Origin: Streptomyces sp. 2131.1
GTDB lineage: Bacteria > Actinomycetota > Actinomycetes > Streptomycetales > Streptomycetaceae
DNA length: 64,000 nucleotides
Assembly (NCBI RefSeq): GCF_900105515.1
Contig: NZ_FNSY01000001.1
Coordinates: 1,922,001 to 1,986,000, forward strand
Direction of reading: 5' to 3'
Shown here piece after piece: positions 48,010 to 56,742 of this stretch. The notes under the pieces were generated by a model that saw nothing but the letters and a program-made list of their open reading frames with translations, ran no database searches and was not told the origin of the DNA. Numbering within the stretch: position 1 is the first letter of the stretch; every line of letters begins with the position of its first letter. The position numbers and the translations under genes were made by a program.

Positions 48010-49578
48010 ATGGACCTCCCCCGCTTCGGCATCCCCGAGAAGCTCGCCGGCCGCATGACCATGGCCGAGCAGCACGACTACCTCCGCACCCGGCTCACCC
48101 GCCGCGGGGCGCTGCGCACCGGCGTGGCGACCGCCGCCGTGGTGGGCACCGGGATCGGCCTCGCCTCCCCCTCCCCCGCGTACGCGGCCCCCACCGTACT
48201 CACCTCGCACAGCACCACCCGGGTCGACGGCGCGCTGGTCGCCCCCTTCGGCCGGCACCTGGCGTACGGGGCCGATCCGAAGACGCAGATGGCGGTCTCC
48301 TGGCAGGTGCCGTTCGCGGTGCGGCGCCCGTACATCCGGATCGGTCTCAAGCCGTGGGGGCTCAGCCGGAAGATCGACGCCGAGGTGCGCCACCTGACGA
48401 CGCCGCAGCTGAACAACGGCAAGATCGCGGCGGCCGAGCAGTTCTACGTACACGCGTCCCTGGAGCGGCTGCGGCCCGGCACGACGTACTACTACGGCGT
48501 CGGCCACGACGGCTTCGACCCGGCCGACGCGCGCAACCTGGGCACGCTCGGCACCTTCACCACCGCGCCCGCGCGGGCCGAGAACTTCACCTTCACCGCC
48601 TTCGGCGACCAGGGCGTCAGCTACCACGCGCTCGGCAACGACCAGCTGATCCTCGGCCAGAACCCCGCCTTCCACCTGCACGCCGGCGACATCTGCTACG
48701 CGGACCCGTCGGGTTCCGGGCAGACCACCGACACCTATGACGCGCGCACCTGGGACCAGTTCCTGGCGCAGACCGAGACGGTCTCCAAGACCGTGCCGTG
48801 GATGGTGACGACCGGCAACCACGACATGGAGGCCTGGTACTCGCCGGACGGCTACGGCGGCCAGAACGCGCGCTGGACCCTGCCGGACAACGGCCCGGAC
48901 CCGGTCGACCAGCCCGGCGCCTACTCCTTCGTCCACGGCAACGTGGGCGTGATCGCGCTCGACGCCAACGACGTCAGCTACGAGATCCCCGCCAACTTCG
49001 GCATCAGCGGCGGCCGGCAGACCCGCTGGCTCGACCGGCGCCTCGGCGAGCTGCGGGCGCGCCGGGACATCGACTTCCTGGTGGTCTTCTTCCACCACTG
49101 CGCCTTCTCCACTACGAACGCCCACGCCTCGGACGGCGGGGTGCGCGACGCCTGGGTGCCGCTCTTCGAGAAGCACCGGGTCGACCTGGTCATCAACGGG
49201 CACAACCACGTCTACGAGCGCACCGACGCGATCCTGAAGAACGCCGTCAAGCGCCCGGTGCCCATCGGCGAGCGCACCGACCCGAAGCGGGACGGCATCG
49301 TCTACGTCACGGCGGGCGGGGCGGGCAAGGCGCTCTACGACTTCCCGGTGCCCGACAGCTACGAGGGCCGTGTCGCGGACCTGGAGAGCGTGAACACGTA
49401 CCACGTGGCCAAGGGCGGCGCGAAGGCCGCCGAGACCGTGGAGTGGTCGCGGGTGCGCTACACGGGCTTCTCGTTCCTCGCGGTGGAGGTGGAGACCGGG
49501 CGGCACGCCCGGATGAAGGTCACCGCGCTCGCCGAGTCGGGCGAGCGCATCGACCACTTCGAGATCAGCCGCGGCTGA
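48010..49578 (+). CDS. Tat-exported purple acid phosphatase/metallophosphoesterase
   Basis: A 522-residue exported enzyme with a twin-arginine signal (LTRRGALRTG) and an N-terminal fibronectin-like domain followed by a metallophosphoesterase domain. Metal ligands: AFGDQG, HAGDICYAD, TTGNHDMEA, FFHHCAFS, INGHNHVYER. It hydrolyses phosphate esters outside the cell. The start ATG 48010 has GGTGGAGG 9 bases upstream. A PhoP-like half-site lies before it, which would fit phosphate control. Confidence 0.93.
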   Translation: MDLPRFGIPEKLAGRMTMAEQHDYLRTRLTRRGALRTGVATAAVVGTGIGLASPSPAYAAPTVLTSHSTTRVDGALVAPFGRHLAYGADPKTQMAVSWQVPFAVRRPYIRIGLKPWGLSRKIDAEVRHLTTPQLNNGKIAAAEQFYVHASLERLRPGTTYYYGVGHDGFDPADARNLGTLGTFTTAPARAENFTFTAFGDQGVSYHALGNDQLILGQNPAFHLHAGDICYADPSGSGQTTDTYDARTWDQFLAQTETVSKTVPWMVTTGNHDMEAWYSPDGYGGQNARWTLPDNGPDPVDQPGAYSFVHGNVGVIALDANDVSYEIPANFGISGGRQTRWLDRRLGELRARRDIDFLVVFFHHCAFSTTNAHASDGGVRDAWVPLFEKHRVDLVINGHNHVYERTDAILKNAVKRPVPIGERTDPKRDGIVYVTAGGAGKALYDFPVPDSYEGRVADLESVNTYHVAKGGAKAAETVEWSRVRYTGFSFLAVEVETGRHARMKVTALAESGERIDHFEISRG

Positions 49579-49605
49579 GCGCGGCCGGCCGAAGGACGGA
49601 CCGGT

Positions 49606-49737
49606 TCAGTGACCGGTGGAGCCGCCGTTGTCCCTGCGGTCGAGCGCGCGCTGCAGGGCCGCGGCGGCAGCCTGCCGCTCCGACTCGGTCGGACGGTGGG
49701 CGTGACGGACACGGCGGCGGGTGGTGGTCTCGGCCAT
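49606..49737 (-). CDS. 43-residue basic protein, conserved-looking, unknown function
   Basis: The ORF begins MAETTTRRRVRHAHRP and ends DRRDNGGSTGH. It is rich in Arg and His at the N-terminus with an alanine-rich helix in the middle (AAAAALQRALDRR). AAGGAG lies 11 bases before the ATG, which supports translation. It is convergent with the phosphatase gene. I do not recognise a family. Confidence 0.65.
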   Translation of the reverse strand: MAETTTRRRVRHAHRPTESERQAAAAALQRALDRRDNGGSTGH

Positions 49738-49753
49738 GGTGGATCGACTCCTT

Positions 49754-49814
49754 GAGATCGTGAGGATTTCGAGATCGAACAGCGTGAAGTGATGTCGAGA
49801 TCGGTGATTTCGAG
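49754..49814. repeat. GAGATCG repeats upstream of the small gene
   Basis: GAGATCG occurs at 49754, 49771 and 49797. The units at 49754-49773 and 49797-49814 are imperfect direct repeats 43 bases apart, about four helical turns. They lie 17-77 bases upstream of the 43-residue gene and may bind a regulator. Confidence 0.4.
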
Positions 49815-49977
49815 GCGCCGGAAGGGGCGGGGAACGGGCACCGCAGGGGTTGCCTGCGCAAGGGCGCGCGCTCTCGACCGCCAGTCGCTTGATCTAGCGA
49901 GACGTTCGGCTCCTACAAAGCTAGAACAGCGGAGCCGGTCTGTCTCCACAATTACTCGGACTTCCTACTATCTGAGA

Positions 49978-50003
49978 CGGGAGCCCCGGACCCGGGGCTC
50001 CCG
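49978..50003 (+). repeat. hairpin in the leader of the lipid cassette
   Basis: A 10-base perfect stem CGGGAGCCCC/GGGGCTCCCG, 75 bases upstream of the first gene. No gene ends here on the plus strand, so it is not an ordinary terminator. Confidence 0.55.
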
Positions 50004-50012
50004 GCCGCCCAC

Positions 50013-50034
50013 GTACTCAGGCGTACTTGAGTAC
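50013..50034. promoter_or_regulatory. inverted repeat GTACTCA-N8-TGAGTAC upstream of the lipid cassette
   Basis: A perfect 7+7 inverted repeat, 44 bases upstream of the start codon at 50079. It is a likely regulator site. Confidence 0.5.
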
Positions 50035-50078
50035 CCGGCCCGTGTCGAATGAACGCGCGTCGGACGAGAGTTGCGGTC

Positions 50079-50651
50079 ATGAACGGCCTCTACGCTCTCA
50101 AGCCCTGGTACGCGGACCGGCTCTCCGGCGTCCGCGCCTCGCTGGTCCGCCGTGAGGTGTCGCCCGACACCCTCACCGCCGCCGGGGTGGCCGCCGCGGC
50201 CGGTGCCGCCGCCGCCCTGGCCTGGCTGCCCGCCCCGGTCGCCGCCCTGCCGGTCGCCGCCCTGCTGGCGGCGCGGCTCGCGTTCGCCAACCTGGACGGG
50301 GCGCTGGCCCGCGACACGGGGCGCACGACCAGGCGCGGCGCGGTCCTCAACGAGCTGGGCGACCGGGTCGCCGACCTGGTCGTGCTCGCCGGCTTCCTGG
50401 CGCTCGCCCCGCTCTGGCTGGTCGCGCTGGCCGGTCTCGCGGCGACGCTGCCCTCCTGGGTCTCGCTGGCCGGGGCCGCCGCCGGGGCGCCCCGCCGCAA
50501 CGGGGGCCCGGTCGGCAAGACCGAGCGGTGCCTGCTGGTGGTGGTCGCCGCCGCGAGCGGCTGGGCCGTCCCGGTGCTGGCCGTGATCGCGGCCGGCTCC
50601 CTGCTCACCGCCGTGCTCCGGCTCGCCGGCCTCTGGCGGGAGCTGGCATGA
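50079..50651 (+). CDS. CDP-alcohol phosphatidyltransferase family protein with altered metal site
   Basis: A 190-residue membrane protein with about six helices. The family motif D-x2-DG-x2-AR-x8-G-x3-D-x3-D is recognisable (NLDGALARD..GAVLNELGD) but the first and third Asp are Ala70 and Asn91; Asp73 and Asp95 remain. Two of four metal-binding acidic residues are therefore missing, so catalysis may differ from ordinary phospholipid synthases or be lost. The start ATG 50079 is preferred; ATG 50049 would add ten residues. It overlaps the next gene by ATGA. Confidence 0.8.
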   Translation: MNGLYALKPWYADRLSGVRASLVRREVSPDTLTAAGVAAAAGAAAALAWLPAPVAALPVAALLAARLAFANLDGALARDTGRTTRRGAVLNELGDRVADLVVLAGFLALAPLWLVALAGLAATLPSWVSLAGAAAGAPRRNGGPVGKTERCLLVVVAAASGWAVPVLAVIAAGSLLTAVLRLAGLWRELA

Positions 50652-51508
50652 GCGCCGTACTGATCGCCGAGGAGGCCGCCGTCCGCGCGGTGCCGCTGGT
50701 CGCGGGCGTGCTGGGCGCGGGCGGGGTCGCCGTCGCGGTGCTGCCCGCGAAGGTCCGGATGCGGGCGGAGCTGCGCAGACGGTGGCGGACCTGGGCCGTG
50801 GTCGCACCGGTCTTCCTGGGGGCGTACTTCCTGGGCGGCGGCGGCTCGTACGCGCTGGCCGCCGGGCTGGGCGTGGTCGCGGCCGGCGAGTACGCCCGGA
50901 TGGCGGGGCTGCGCCGCGGCGACCTGGCCGTCCTCGCGGCGGCCTCGGCGGCCCTGCCCGCGCTGGCGTGGCTCGCCCCGCAGGTGCTGGACCTGCGGGT
51001 GGCGGCCCTGCTGCTCGTCGCGGCGGCGCTCCCCTCGGTGGTGGGCGGCGACGACCGCACGGGCTTCACCCGCACTGCCCGCACCGCCTTCGGGCTGCTG
51101 TGGATCCCGGTCGCGCTGACCGGCCTGGTCACGCTCGGGGACACGGCGGTCGCGGCGGGCCTGGCCGTGGCGCTGGGCGACGTCGGCGCCTGGTGCGGCG
51201 GTACGGCGCTGGGGCGGCGCGGTCCGCTCGCCCGGCCGCTGTCGCCGCTCTCGCCGAACAAGACGTGGGCCGGGGTGCTGGGCGCGGCCGCCGCCACCGC
51301 CGCCCTGCTGCTCGTGCTCGGCGCGTTCAGCCCTCCGCTGTGGGCGGCGGTCGTCGGCGGCTGCGTACTCGGCGACCTCGTCGAGTCGATGGTCAAGCGC
51401 GAGTCCGGTGTGAAGGACGCGGGCAACTGGCTGCCCGGCTTCGGCGGCCTGCTCGACCGGATCGACTCCCTGCTCGTGGCCCTTCTCCTGGCGATGGTGA
51501 TGACGTGA
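50648..51508 (+). CDS. CdsA-like phosphatidate cytidylyltransferase
   Basis: A 286-residue integral membrane protein with about eight helices. The C-terminal CdsA signature is complete (SMVKRESGVKD..LPGFGGLLDRID) except that the His of the PGHGG part is Phe. It would make CDP-diacylglycerol from phosphatidic acid and CTP, the substrate class used by the upstream CDP-alcohol enzyme. This is probably a paralogue, because ordinary cdsA sits with frr and pyrH. It overlaps both neighbours by 4 bases. Confidence 0.87.
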   Translation: MSAVLIAEEAAVRAVPLVAGVLGAGGVAVAVLPAKVRMRAELRRRWRTWAVVAPVFLGAYFLGGGGSYALAAGLGVVAAGEYARMAGLRRGDLAVLAAASAALPALAWLAPQVLDLRVAALLLVAAALPSVVGGDDRTGFTRTARTAFGLLWIPVALTGLVTLGDTAVAAGLAVALGDVGAWCGGTALGRRGPLARPLSPLSPNKTWAGVLGAAAATAALLLVLGAFSPPLWAAVVGGCVLGDLVESMVKRESGVKDAGNWLPGFGGLLDRIDSLLVALLLAMVMT

Positions 51509-52716
51509 CGACTGCTGGAAGCACCCTCGTACGCACACCCGGTGTCCTCCCGGTCCGCTCCCGGGTCGCCTCCGCACTGCGGCGCGGCCTGTGGTGGGGC
51601 GTGCTCAGCCTCACCGGCGGGGTCGAGCGGCGCGGCCGGCTGCCGCGCGGCGGCTGCGTGGTGGTCGCCAACCACAGCTCGCACGCGGACACGGCGGCCC
51701 TCCTGGCCGCGCTCGACGCCCGGCACGGCCCGGCGATCGGGGCGGCGGCCGACTACTGGTTCGCGTCCCCGTGGCGCCGCCGGATCTGCCGCAGGCTGGC
51801 GGCCGGCTTCCCGGTGCGGCGGGCGGGCGGCGGGATGGCGGACCTGCTCTCGATGACCGGTGAGCTGCGCGAGGGCCGGGCGGTCGTGCTCTTCCCGGAG
51901 GGCACCCGCGCCGAGGACGGCAGCCTCGGCTCCTTCCACAGGGGCGCGCTGGTCCTGGCCGAGGAGGCGGGCGTGCCCGTCGTGCCGGTCGGGATCGCGG
52001 GCACCGGGCGGCTGCTGCCCAAGCACGGCCGGCTGCGCTCGTCACTGGTCCGGGTGACGATCGGTGAGCCGCTGCCCTCCGGGGTCTCCCCCGAGGCGGC
52101 CCGGGACGCGGTGCGCGCACTGCACGACCGCACGACCGCCGAACCGCTGTGCGACTCCGCGGTGCGCAGACGGGTGGCCTCCGTCGTCACCTCGCGGCTG
52201 GGACTGCCGCTGGCCTTCTGCTGGGCGTTCGCGGAGGCGCTGAGCTGGCCGCTGATGCCGGAGCTGCTGCTCGGAGCGGTCTGCGTGGCGGTGCCGCGCG
52301 CGGCGCTGAGGATGTCGCTGGGCGCGCTGGCCGGGAGCCTGGCCGGCGGGCTGCTCGCGCTGCACCTGGCGGCGGCGGGCGTGCACCTGCCGGCGCCGCT
52401 GACCACGGACCGGATGCGGGCGGAGGTCCGCGCGGAGCTGGTGGTGGAGGGGGCGTCGGCCGTGCGCCACCAGCCGTGGAACAGCATCCCGTTCAAGGTG
52501 TACGGCGCGGAGGCGGGCCGGGCCTCGGTGCCCGCGGCGGACTGGCTGGCCGCGTCGGCGGCGGCCCGGGGATCGCGGACGCTGACGGTGGGGCTCGCGT
52601 TCGCCGCGTTCGGGCTGCTGCTGCGCCGCCACCGCCGGCTGTACGGACGCTACCTGGCGCTGCTCGGCACCGGCTTCGCGGTAGGGCTCGGGCTGATCGT
52701 GCACGGGTGGGGCTGA
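51505..52716 (+). CDS. PlsC-type acyltransferase with C-terminal membrane domain
   Basis: A 403-residue protein. Residues 1-210 form a 1-acylglycerol-3-phosphate acyltransferase domain with HX4D (NHSSHAD) and FPEGTR motifs intact. The C-terminal half has four hydrophobic helices and the segment FAEALSWPLMPELLLGAV, which resembles YqaA/VTT (DedA-like) lipid proteins; this second match is weak. It would supply phosphatidic acid, the substrate of the CdsA-like enzyme. It starts at GTG 51505, overlapping the CdsA stop. Confidence 0.85.
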   Translation: MTTAGSTLVRTPGVLPVRSRVASALRRGLWWGVLSLTGGVERRGRLPRGGCVVVANHSSHADTAALLAALDARHGPAIGAAADYWFASPWRRRICRRLAAGFPVRRAGGGMADLLSMTGELREGRAVVLFPEGTRAEDGSLGSFHRGALVLAEEAGVPVVPVGIAGTGRLLPKHGRLRSSLVRVTIGEPLPSGVSPEAARDAVRALHDRTTAEPLCDSAVRRRVASVVTSRLGLPLAFCWAFAEALSWPLMPELLLGAVCVAVPRAALRMSLGALAGSLAGGLLALHLAAAGVHLPAPLTTDRMRAEVRAELVVEGASAVRHQPWNSIPFKVYGAEAGRASVPAADWLAASAAARGSRTLTVGLAFAAFGLLLRRHRRLYGRYLALLGTGFAVGLGLIVHGWG

Positions 52717-52730
52717 CCCGTACATGGAAA

Positions 52731-52768
52731 CCGCCCCCCGTCCGGCAGGGGAACCGGGCGGGGGGCGG
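52731..52768. terminator. bidirectional hairpin terminator
   Basis: A 15-base stem with one U-G pair (52731-52745 with 52754-52768) between the convergent acyltransferase and pruA genes. Confidence 0.8.
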
Positions 52769-52798
52769 GACCCTGGGGGCGACGGGCGCCCTGGGCCG

Positions 52799-54430
52799 TC
52801 AGCCCTGGTGGGGGTAGGTGTACTCGGTCGGCGGGACCAGGGTCTCCTTGATGGCCCGGGTGAGGGTCCAGCGCTGGAGGTTCTGGGGGGCGCCGGCCTT
52901 GTCGTTCGTACCCGAGGCGCGGCCGCCGCCGAAGGGCTGCTGGCCGACGACGGCACCGGTCGACTTGTCGTTGATGTAGAAGTTGCCCGCGGCGTACCGC
53001 AGCTTCTCCATCGTGTACGCGGCCGCCGCGCGGTCGTTCGCGATGACGGAGCCGGTCAGGGCGTAGTCGGAGACCGACTCCATCTGCTCCAGCATCGCGT
53101 CGTACTGGTCGTCCTCGTAGACGTGCACGGCGAGGATCGGGCCGAAGTACTCGGTCGTGAAGACCTCGTTCTCCGCGTCGGTGCACTCGATGACGGTCGG
53201 GCGGACGAAGTAGCCCACCGAGTCGTCGTACGTGCCGCCCGCGACGATCGTGCATGCCGGGTCGGCGGCGGCGCGGTCGATGGCGGCCTTGTTCTTCGCG
53301 AACGAGCGGTCGTCGATGACGGCGCCCATGAAGTGCGACAGGTCGGTGACGTCGCCCATGGTGATCGAGTCGACCTCGGCCGCGAACGCCTCCTTGAAGC
53401 CGGCGTTCCAGATGGAGGCCGGGATGTAGGCGCGCGAGGTCGCCGAGCACTTCTGGCCCTGGTACTCGAAGGCACCGCGGGTCAGGGCGGTCTTCAGGAT
53501 CGCGGGGTCGGCCGACGGGTGGGCGACGACGAAGTCCTTGCCACCGGTCTCGCCGACGAGCCGCGGGTAGGTGCGGTAGTTGGCGATGTTGTTGCCGACG
53601 GTCTTCCACAGGTGCTGGAAGGTCGGGGTCGAGCCGGTGAAGTGGATGCCGGCCAGGTCGCGGTGGTTCAGGGCCACCTCGGAGACGGCGATGCCGTCGC
53701 CGGTCACCAGGTTGATGACGCCCTTGGGCAGGCCGGCCTCCTCCAGGAGCTGCATGAGCAGCACGGCGGCGTGGGTCTGCGTCGGGGACGGCTTCCACAC
53801 GACGACGTTGCCCATGAGGGCGGGCGCGGTCGGGAGGTTGGCGGCGATGGCCGAGAAGTTGAACGGGGTGATCGCGTAGACGAAGCCCTCCAGCGGGCGG
53901 TGGTCCATGCGGTTCCACACGCCCGGGGAGTTGGCCGGGGGCTGCTCGGCCAGGATCTGGCGCGCGTAGTGCACGTTGAAGCGCCAGAAGTCGACGAGCT
54001 CGCAGGGGCAGTCGATCTCGGCCTGCTGGGCGGTCTTGCCCTGGCCGAGCATCGTGGAGGCGGCCAGCGTCTCCCGCCACGGGCCGGAGAGCAGCTCGGC
54101 GGCGCGCAGGATGATCGCGGCGCGGTCGTCGAAGGACATCGCGCGCCAGGCCGGAGCGGCGGCCAGGGCGGCGTCGATCGCGTCCTGGGCGTCCTGCTCG
54201 GTGGCGCCGGCGAAGGTGCCGAGGACGGCCTTGTGGTTGTGGGGCTGCACGACGTCGACGCGCTCGCCGCCACCCATCCGCTTCTCGCCGCCGATGGTCA
54301 TCGGCAGGTCCACCGGGTTCTGGCTGAGCTCCTTGAGCTTCGCCTCCAGGCGGGCGCGCTCCGGGGAGCCCGGGGCGTAGGAGTGGACCGGCTCGTTGAC
54401 CGGCGCGGGGACCTGGGTCACAGCGTCCAT
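52799..54430 (-). CDS. pruA: L-glutamate gamma-semialdehyde (1-pyrroline-5-carboxylate) dehydrogenase
   Basis: A 543-residue NAD-dependent aldehyde dehydrogenase with the catalytic Cys328 in YQGQKCSATSRAY and the P5CDH-type N-terminus. It oxidises glutamate semialdehyde to glutamate, the second step of proline breakdown. It lies 42 bases after the proline dehydrogenase gene, so the two form an operon; in actinobacteria the two PutA activities are separate proteins. Confidence 0.96.
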   Translation of the reverse strand: MDAVTQVPAPVNEPVHSYAPGSPERARLEAKLKELSQNPVDLPMTIGGEKRMGGGERVDVVQPHNHKAVLGTFAGATEQDAQDAIDAALAAAPAWRAMSFDDRAAIILRAAELLSGPWRETLAASTMLGQGKTAQQAEIDCPCELVDFWRFNVHYARQILAEQPPANSPGVWNRMDHRPLEGFVYAITPFNFSAIAANLPTAPALMGNVVVWKPSPTQTHAAVLLMQLLEEAGLPKGVINLVTGDGIAVSEVALNHRDLAGIHFTGSTPTFQHLWKTVGNNIANYRTYPRLVGETGGKDFVVAHPSADPAILKTALTRGAFEYQGQKCSATSRAYIPASIWNAGFKEAFAAEVDSITMGDVTDLSHFMGAVIDDRSFAKNKAAIDRAAADPACTIVAGGTYDDSVGYFVRPTVIECTDAENEVFTTEYFGPILAVHVYEDDQYDAMLEQMESVSDYALTGSVIANDRAAAAYTMEKLRYAAGNFYINDKSTGAVVGQQPFGGGRASGTNDKAGAPQNLQRWTLTRAIKETLVPPTEYTYPHQG

Positions 54431-54472
54431 GGTGTCCTTTGCTCCTTCAAGTAGAGGGGGGTGGAGGGGGGT

Positions 54473-55399
54473 TCAGCCCTTGGTGAGGACGGAGCGGCCG
54501 AAGAAGAGGAGGTTGGCCGGCTTCTCGGCGAGGCGGCGCATGAAGTACCCGTACCAGTCGGTGCCGTACGCGGTGTAGACACGCATGCGGTGGCCCTCGG
54601 CCGCGAGCCGGACGTGCTCGTCGCTGCGGATGCCGTACAGCATCTGGAACTCGTACTCGTCGAGCTTGCGGCCGGCCTTGCGGCCCAGCTCCTGGGCGAT
54701 GGCGATCAGGCGGGGGTCGTGGGACCCGATCATCGGGTAGCCCTCGCCCTCCATCAGGGTCCTCAGGACGCGGACGTACGCCTTGTCGATCTCGGCCTTG
54801 TCCTGGTAGGCGACGGAGGCGGGCTCCTTGTAGGCGCCCTTCACGATGCGCACGCGGCTGCCGGCGGCGGCGAGACGGCGGGCGTCCTCCTCGGTGCGGA
54901 AGAGGTACGCCTGGATGACGCAGCCGGTCTGCGGGAAGTCCTTCCGCAGCTCCTCGTGGATGGCGAACATCGAGTCGAGGGTGGTGTGGTCCTCGGCGTC
55001 CAGGGTGACCGTGGTGCCGATCGCGGCGGCGGCCTCGACGACCGGGCGCACGTTGGCGAGGGCCAGCTCGTGGCCGCCGTCCAGGGACTGGCCGAACATC
55101 GAGAGCTTGACGGACATCTCGGCCCGGGCACCCAGGCCGAGGCCCTCCAGCCGGCCGATGAGCTCCAGGTAGGCGTCGCGCGCGGCGGCGGCCTGCTCGG
55201 GCGTGGTGATGTCCTCGCCGACGACGTCGAGGGTGACTTCGAGGCCCTTGCCGGTGGCGTCCTCGATGACCGGGACGACCTGGTCGACGGTCTCACCGGC
55301 GATGAAGCGGTCGACGACCTGCTTGGTGCCGGGCGCGGCCGAGATGAACCGGCGCATCCTGTCGCTGCGCGACGCGGCGAGAATCACGGGACCCAGCAC
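54473..55399 (-). CDS. proline dehydrogenase
   Basis: A 308-residue FAD enzyme of the monofunctional ProDH type that oxidises proline to pyrroline-5-carboxylate. The barrel motifs VTLDAEDHT, GCVIQAYLFRTEEDA, RIVKGAYKEP and the C-terminal YTAYGTDWYGYFMRRLAEKP are present. It starts GTG 55399 with GGAGGTG 4 bases upstream. It is divergent from the PucR regulator and followed by pruA. Confidence 0.95.
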   Translation of the reverse strand: MLGPVILAASRSDRMRRFISAAPGTKQVVDRFIAGETVDQVVPVIEDATGKGLEVTLDVVGEDITTPEQAAAARDAYLELIGRLEGLGLGARAEMSVKLSMFGQSLDGGHELALANVRPVVEAAAAIGTTVTLDAEDHTTLDSMFAIHEELRKDFPQTGCVIQAYLFRTEEDARRLAAAGSRVRIVKGAYKEPASVAYQDKAEIDKAYVRVLRTLMEGEGYPMIGSHDPRLIAIAQELGRKAGRKLDEYEFQMLYGIRSDEHVRLAAEGHRMRVYTAYGTDWYGYFMRRLAEKPANLLFFGRSVLTKG

Positions 55400-55551
55400 G
55401 GGGCACCTCCACGGAAAGTACGAACGAAGCCACACCGCCGTACATGCCCTGTAACGAACATAAGCGGTACAGCACGGAGAACCACCGTGAAATCTAAGGA
55501 TGCCGCACCCTCTCTGCCATCGACAGCTGCCACACATCCGTGGACTGGATC

Positions 55552-55567
55552 TCAGACATATGTCTGA
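55552..55567. promoter_or_regulatory. perfect palindrome TCAGACATATGTCTGA
   Basis: A 16-base palindrome 20 bases upstream of the PucR start. Its core AGACA-N2-TGTCT also occurs upstream of the TetR gene (57378-57389). Confidence 0.65.
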
Positions 55568-55587
55568 AGGGGTGCGAGAATGGCCGG

Positions 55588-56730
55588 GTGAAGGGCGATT
55601 ACCAGGAGCTGGTCGACGAGATCTCCGCGCTGCTCGGCGTCCCCGCGACGCTGGAGAACCGGGACTTCGGCCTGGTCGCCTTCGGGGCCCACGACAGCGA
55701 CGACACCACGGCGATGGACCCGGTCCGCACCCGGTCGATCCTGACCCGCCGCTCCACCCCGGCGGTCCGCGCCTGGTTCGAGAACTTCGGCATCACCCGC
55801 GCCACCGGCCCCGTCCGTATCCCCGCCACCCCCGAGGCCGGCGTCTACCGAGACCGCATCTGCCTGCCGGTACGCCATCGGGGTGTGGTGCTCGGTTACG
55901 TGTGGCTGCTGGGCGCCGATCCCGGGCCGACCGACCGGCAGCTGGACGCGGCGATGGACGTGGCCGCCCGGATCGGCGCGCTGCTGGCCGACGAGGAACG
56001 GGCGGGCACCGACCTGTCCCGGGAGTTCGGCGCGGTCCTGGCCGCCGGGCGCGGCTGGCAGCGGGACATGGCGGTGGCCGCGCTGGCCGAGGCGCTCGGC
56101 CCCGACGCGGAGGGGCTGCACACCGTGGTCTGCGTGACCCCGTGGGCCGACGGCGCGCCCGCCGTGCGCACGGTCCCCTCGGCGGCGGCGCTGACCGGGG
56201 CCCCGCCGCCGGGCCGGTCCGGGCCGACCGCGCTGGCCGCGCTGATCCGGCTGCGCTCCCCCGAGGTGCTGGACCCCGCGCTGACCGCGGCCGGCCGGCT
56301 GCGCGCCGAGGCGGGGACGGCCGCCACCGCCGGGATCGCGGTCCCCCGCCGGGGCCTCGCGGAGCTGGCGGACGCCTGGCAGGAGGCGTCCGCGTCGGCC
56401 CGGGCCGCGGCGGCGGAGAGCCGGTACGGCCCGGTCGCGGACTGGTCGGCCATCGGGCCGTACCGGACGCTGACCGCGCTCGCCCCGGACACCCTGCCGG
56501 ACCCGGCTGTGCGCGCCCTGCTGACCCCGGTGCAACGGGAGCTCGCCCGCACCGCGGAGGTGTTCCTGGACTGCGCGGGCCAGGCGTCCCGGACCGCCGC
56601 CGAGCTGGGCATCCACCGCCAGACGCTGTACTACCGGCTCTCCCGCGTCCAGCAGCTCACCGGACTCGACCTGAACGACGGCGAGGACCGGCTGCTGCTC
56701 CACATGGCCCTGAAGGCGGCCCGGCTCTGA
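55588..56730 (+). CDS. PucR family transcriptional regulator, likely of proline catabolism
   Basis: A 380-residue regulator: an N-terminal sensor region (about 1-150, GAF-like: [15 protein letters not shown]) and a C-terminal PucR helix-turn-helix ([20 protein letters not shown]). PucR proteins of this shape commonly activate adjacent proline genes in streptomycetes. The start is GTG 55588 ([16 protein letters not shown]). It is divergent from the proline dehydrogenase operon and convergent with the TetR gene. Confidence 0.87.
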   Translation: MKGDYQELVDEISALLGVPATLENRDFGLVAFGAHDSDDTTAMDPVRTRSILTRRSTPAVRAWFENFGITRATGPVRIPATPEAGVYRDRICLPVRHRGVVLGYVWLLGADPGPTDRQLDAAMDVAARIGALLADEERAGTDLSREFGAVLAAGRGWQRDMAVAALAEALGPDAEGLHTVVCVTPWADGAPAVRTVPSAAALTGAPPPGRSGPTALAALIRLRSPEVLDPALTAAGRLRAEAGTAATAGIAVPRRGLAELADAWQEASASARAAAAESRYGPVADWSAIGPYRTLTALAPDTLPDPAVRALLTPVQRELARTAEVFLDCAGQASRTAAELGIHRQTLYYRLSRVQQLTGLDLNDGEDRLLLHMALKAARL

Positions 56731-56742
56731 GGGCCCCCGGGC

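Larger units (their letters stand above)
49738..50078. other. divergent intergenic region before the lipid cassette
   Basis: About 340 bases without a gene. It holds the GAGATCG repeats for the small gene, an AT-richer promoter-like patch (about 49885-49975), a hairpin (49978-50003) and a palindrome (50013-50034). Confidence 0.6.

Noticed and set aside
56731..56742. Terminator between the convergent PucR and TetR genes
   Set aside because: Only 12 bases separate the stops and no stem is visible.
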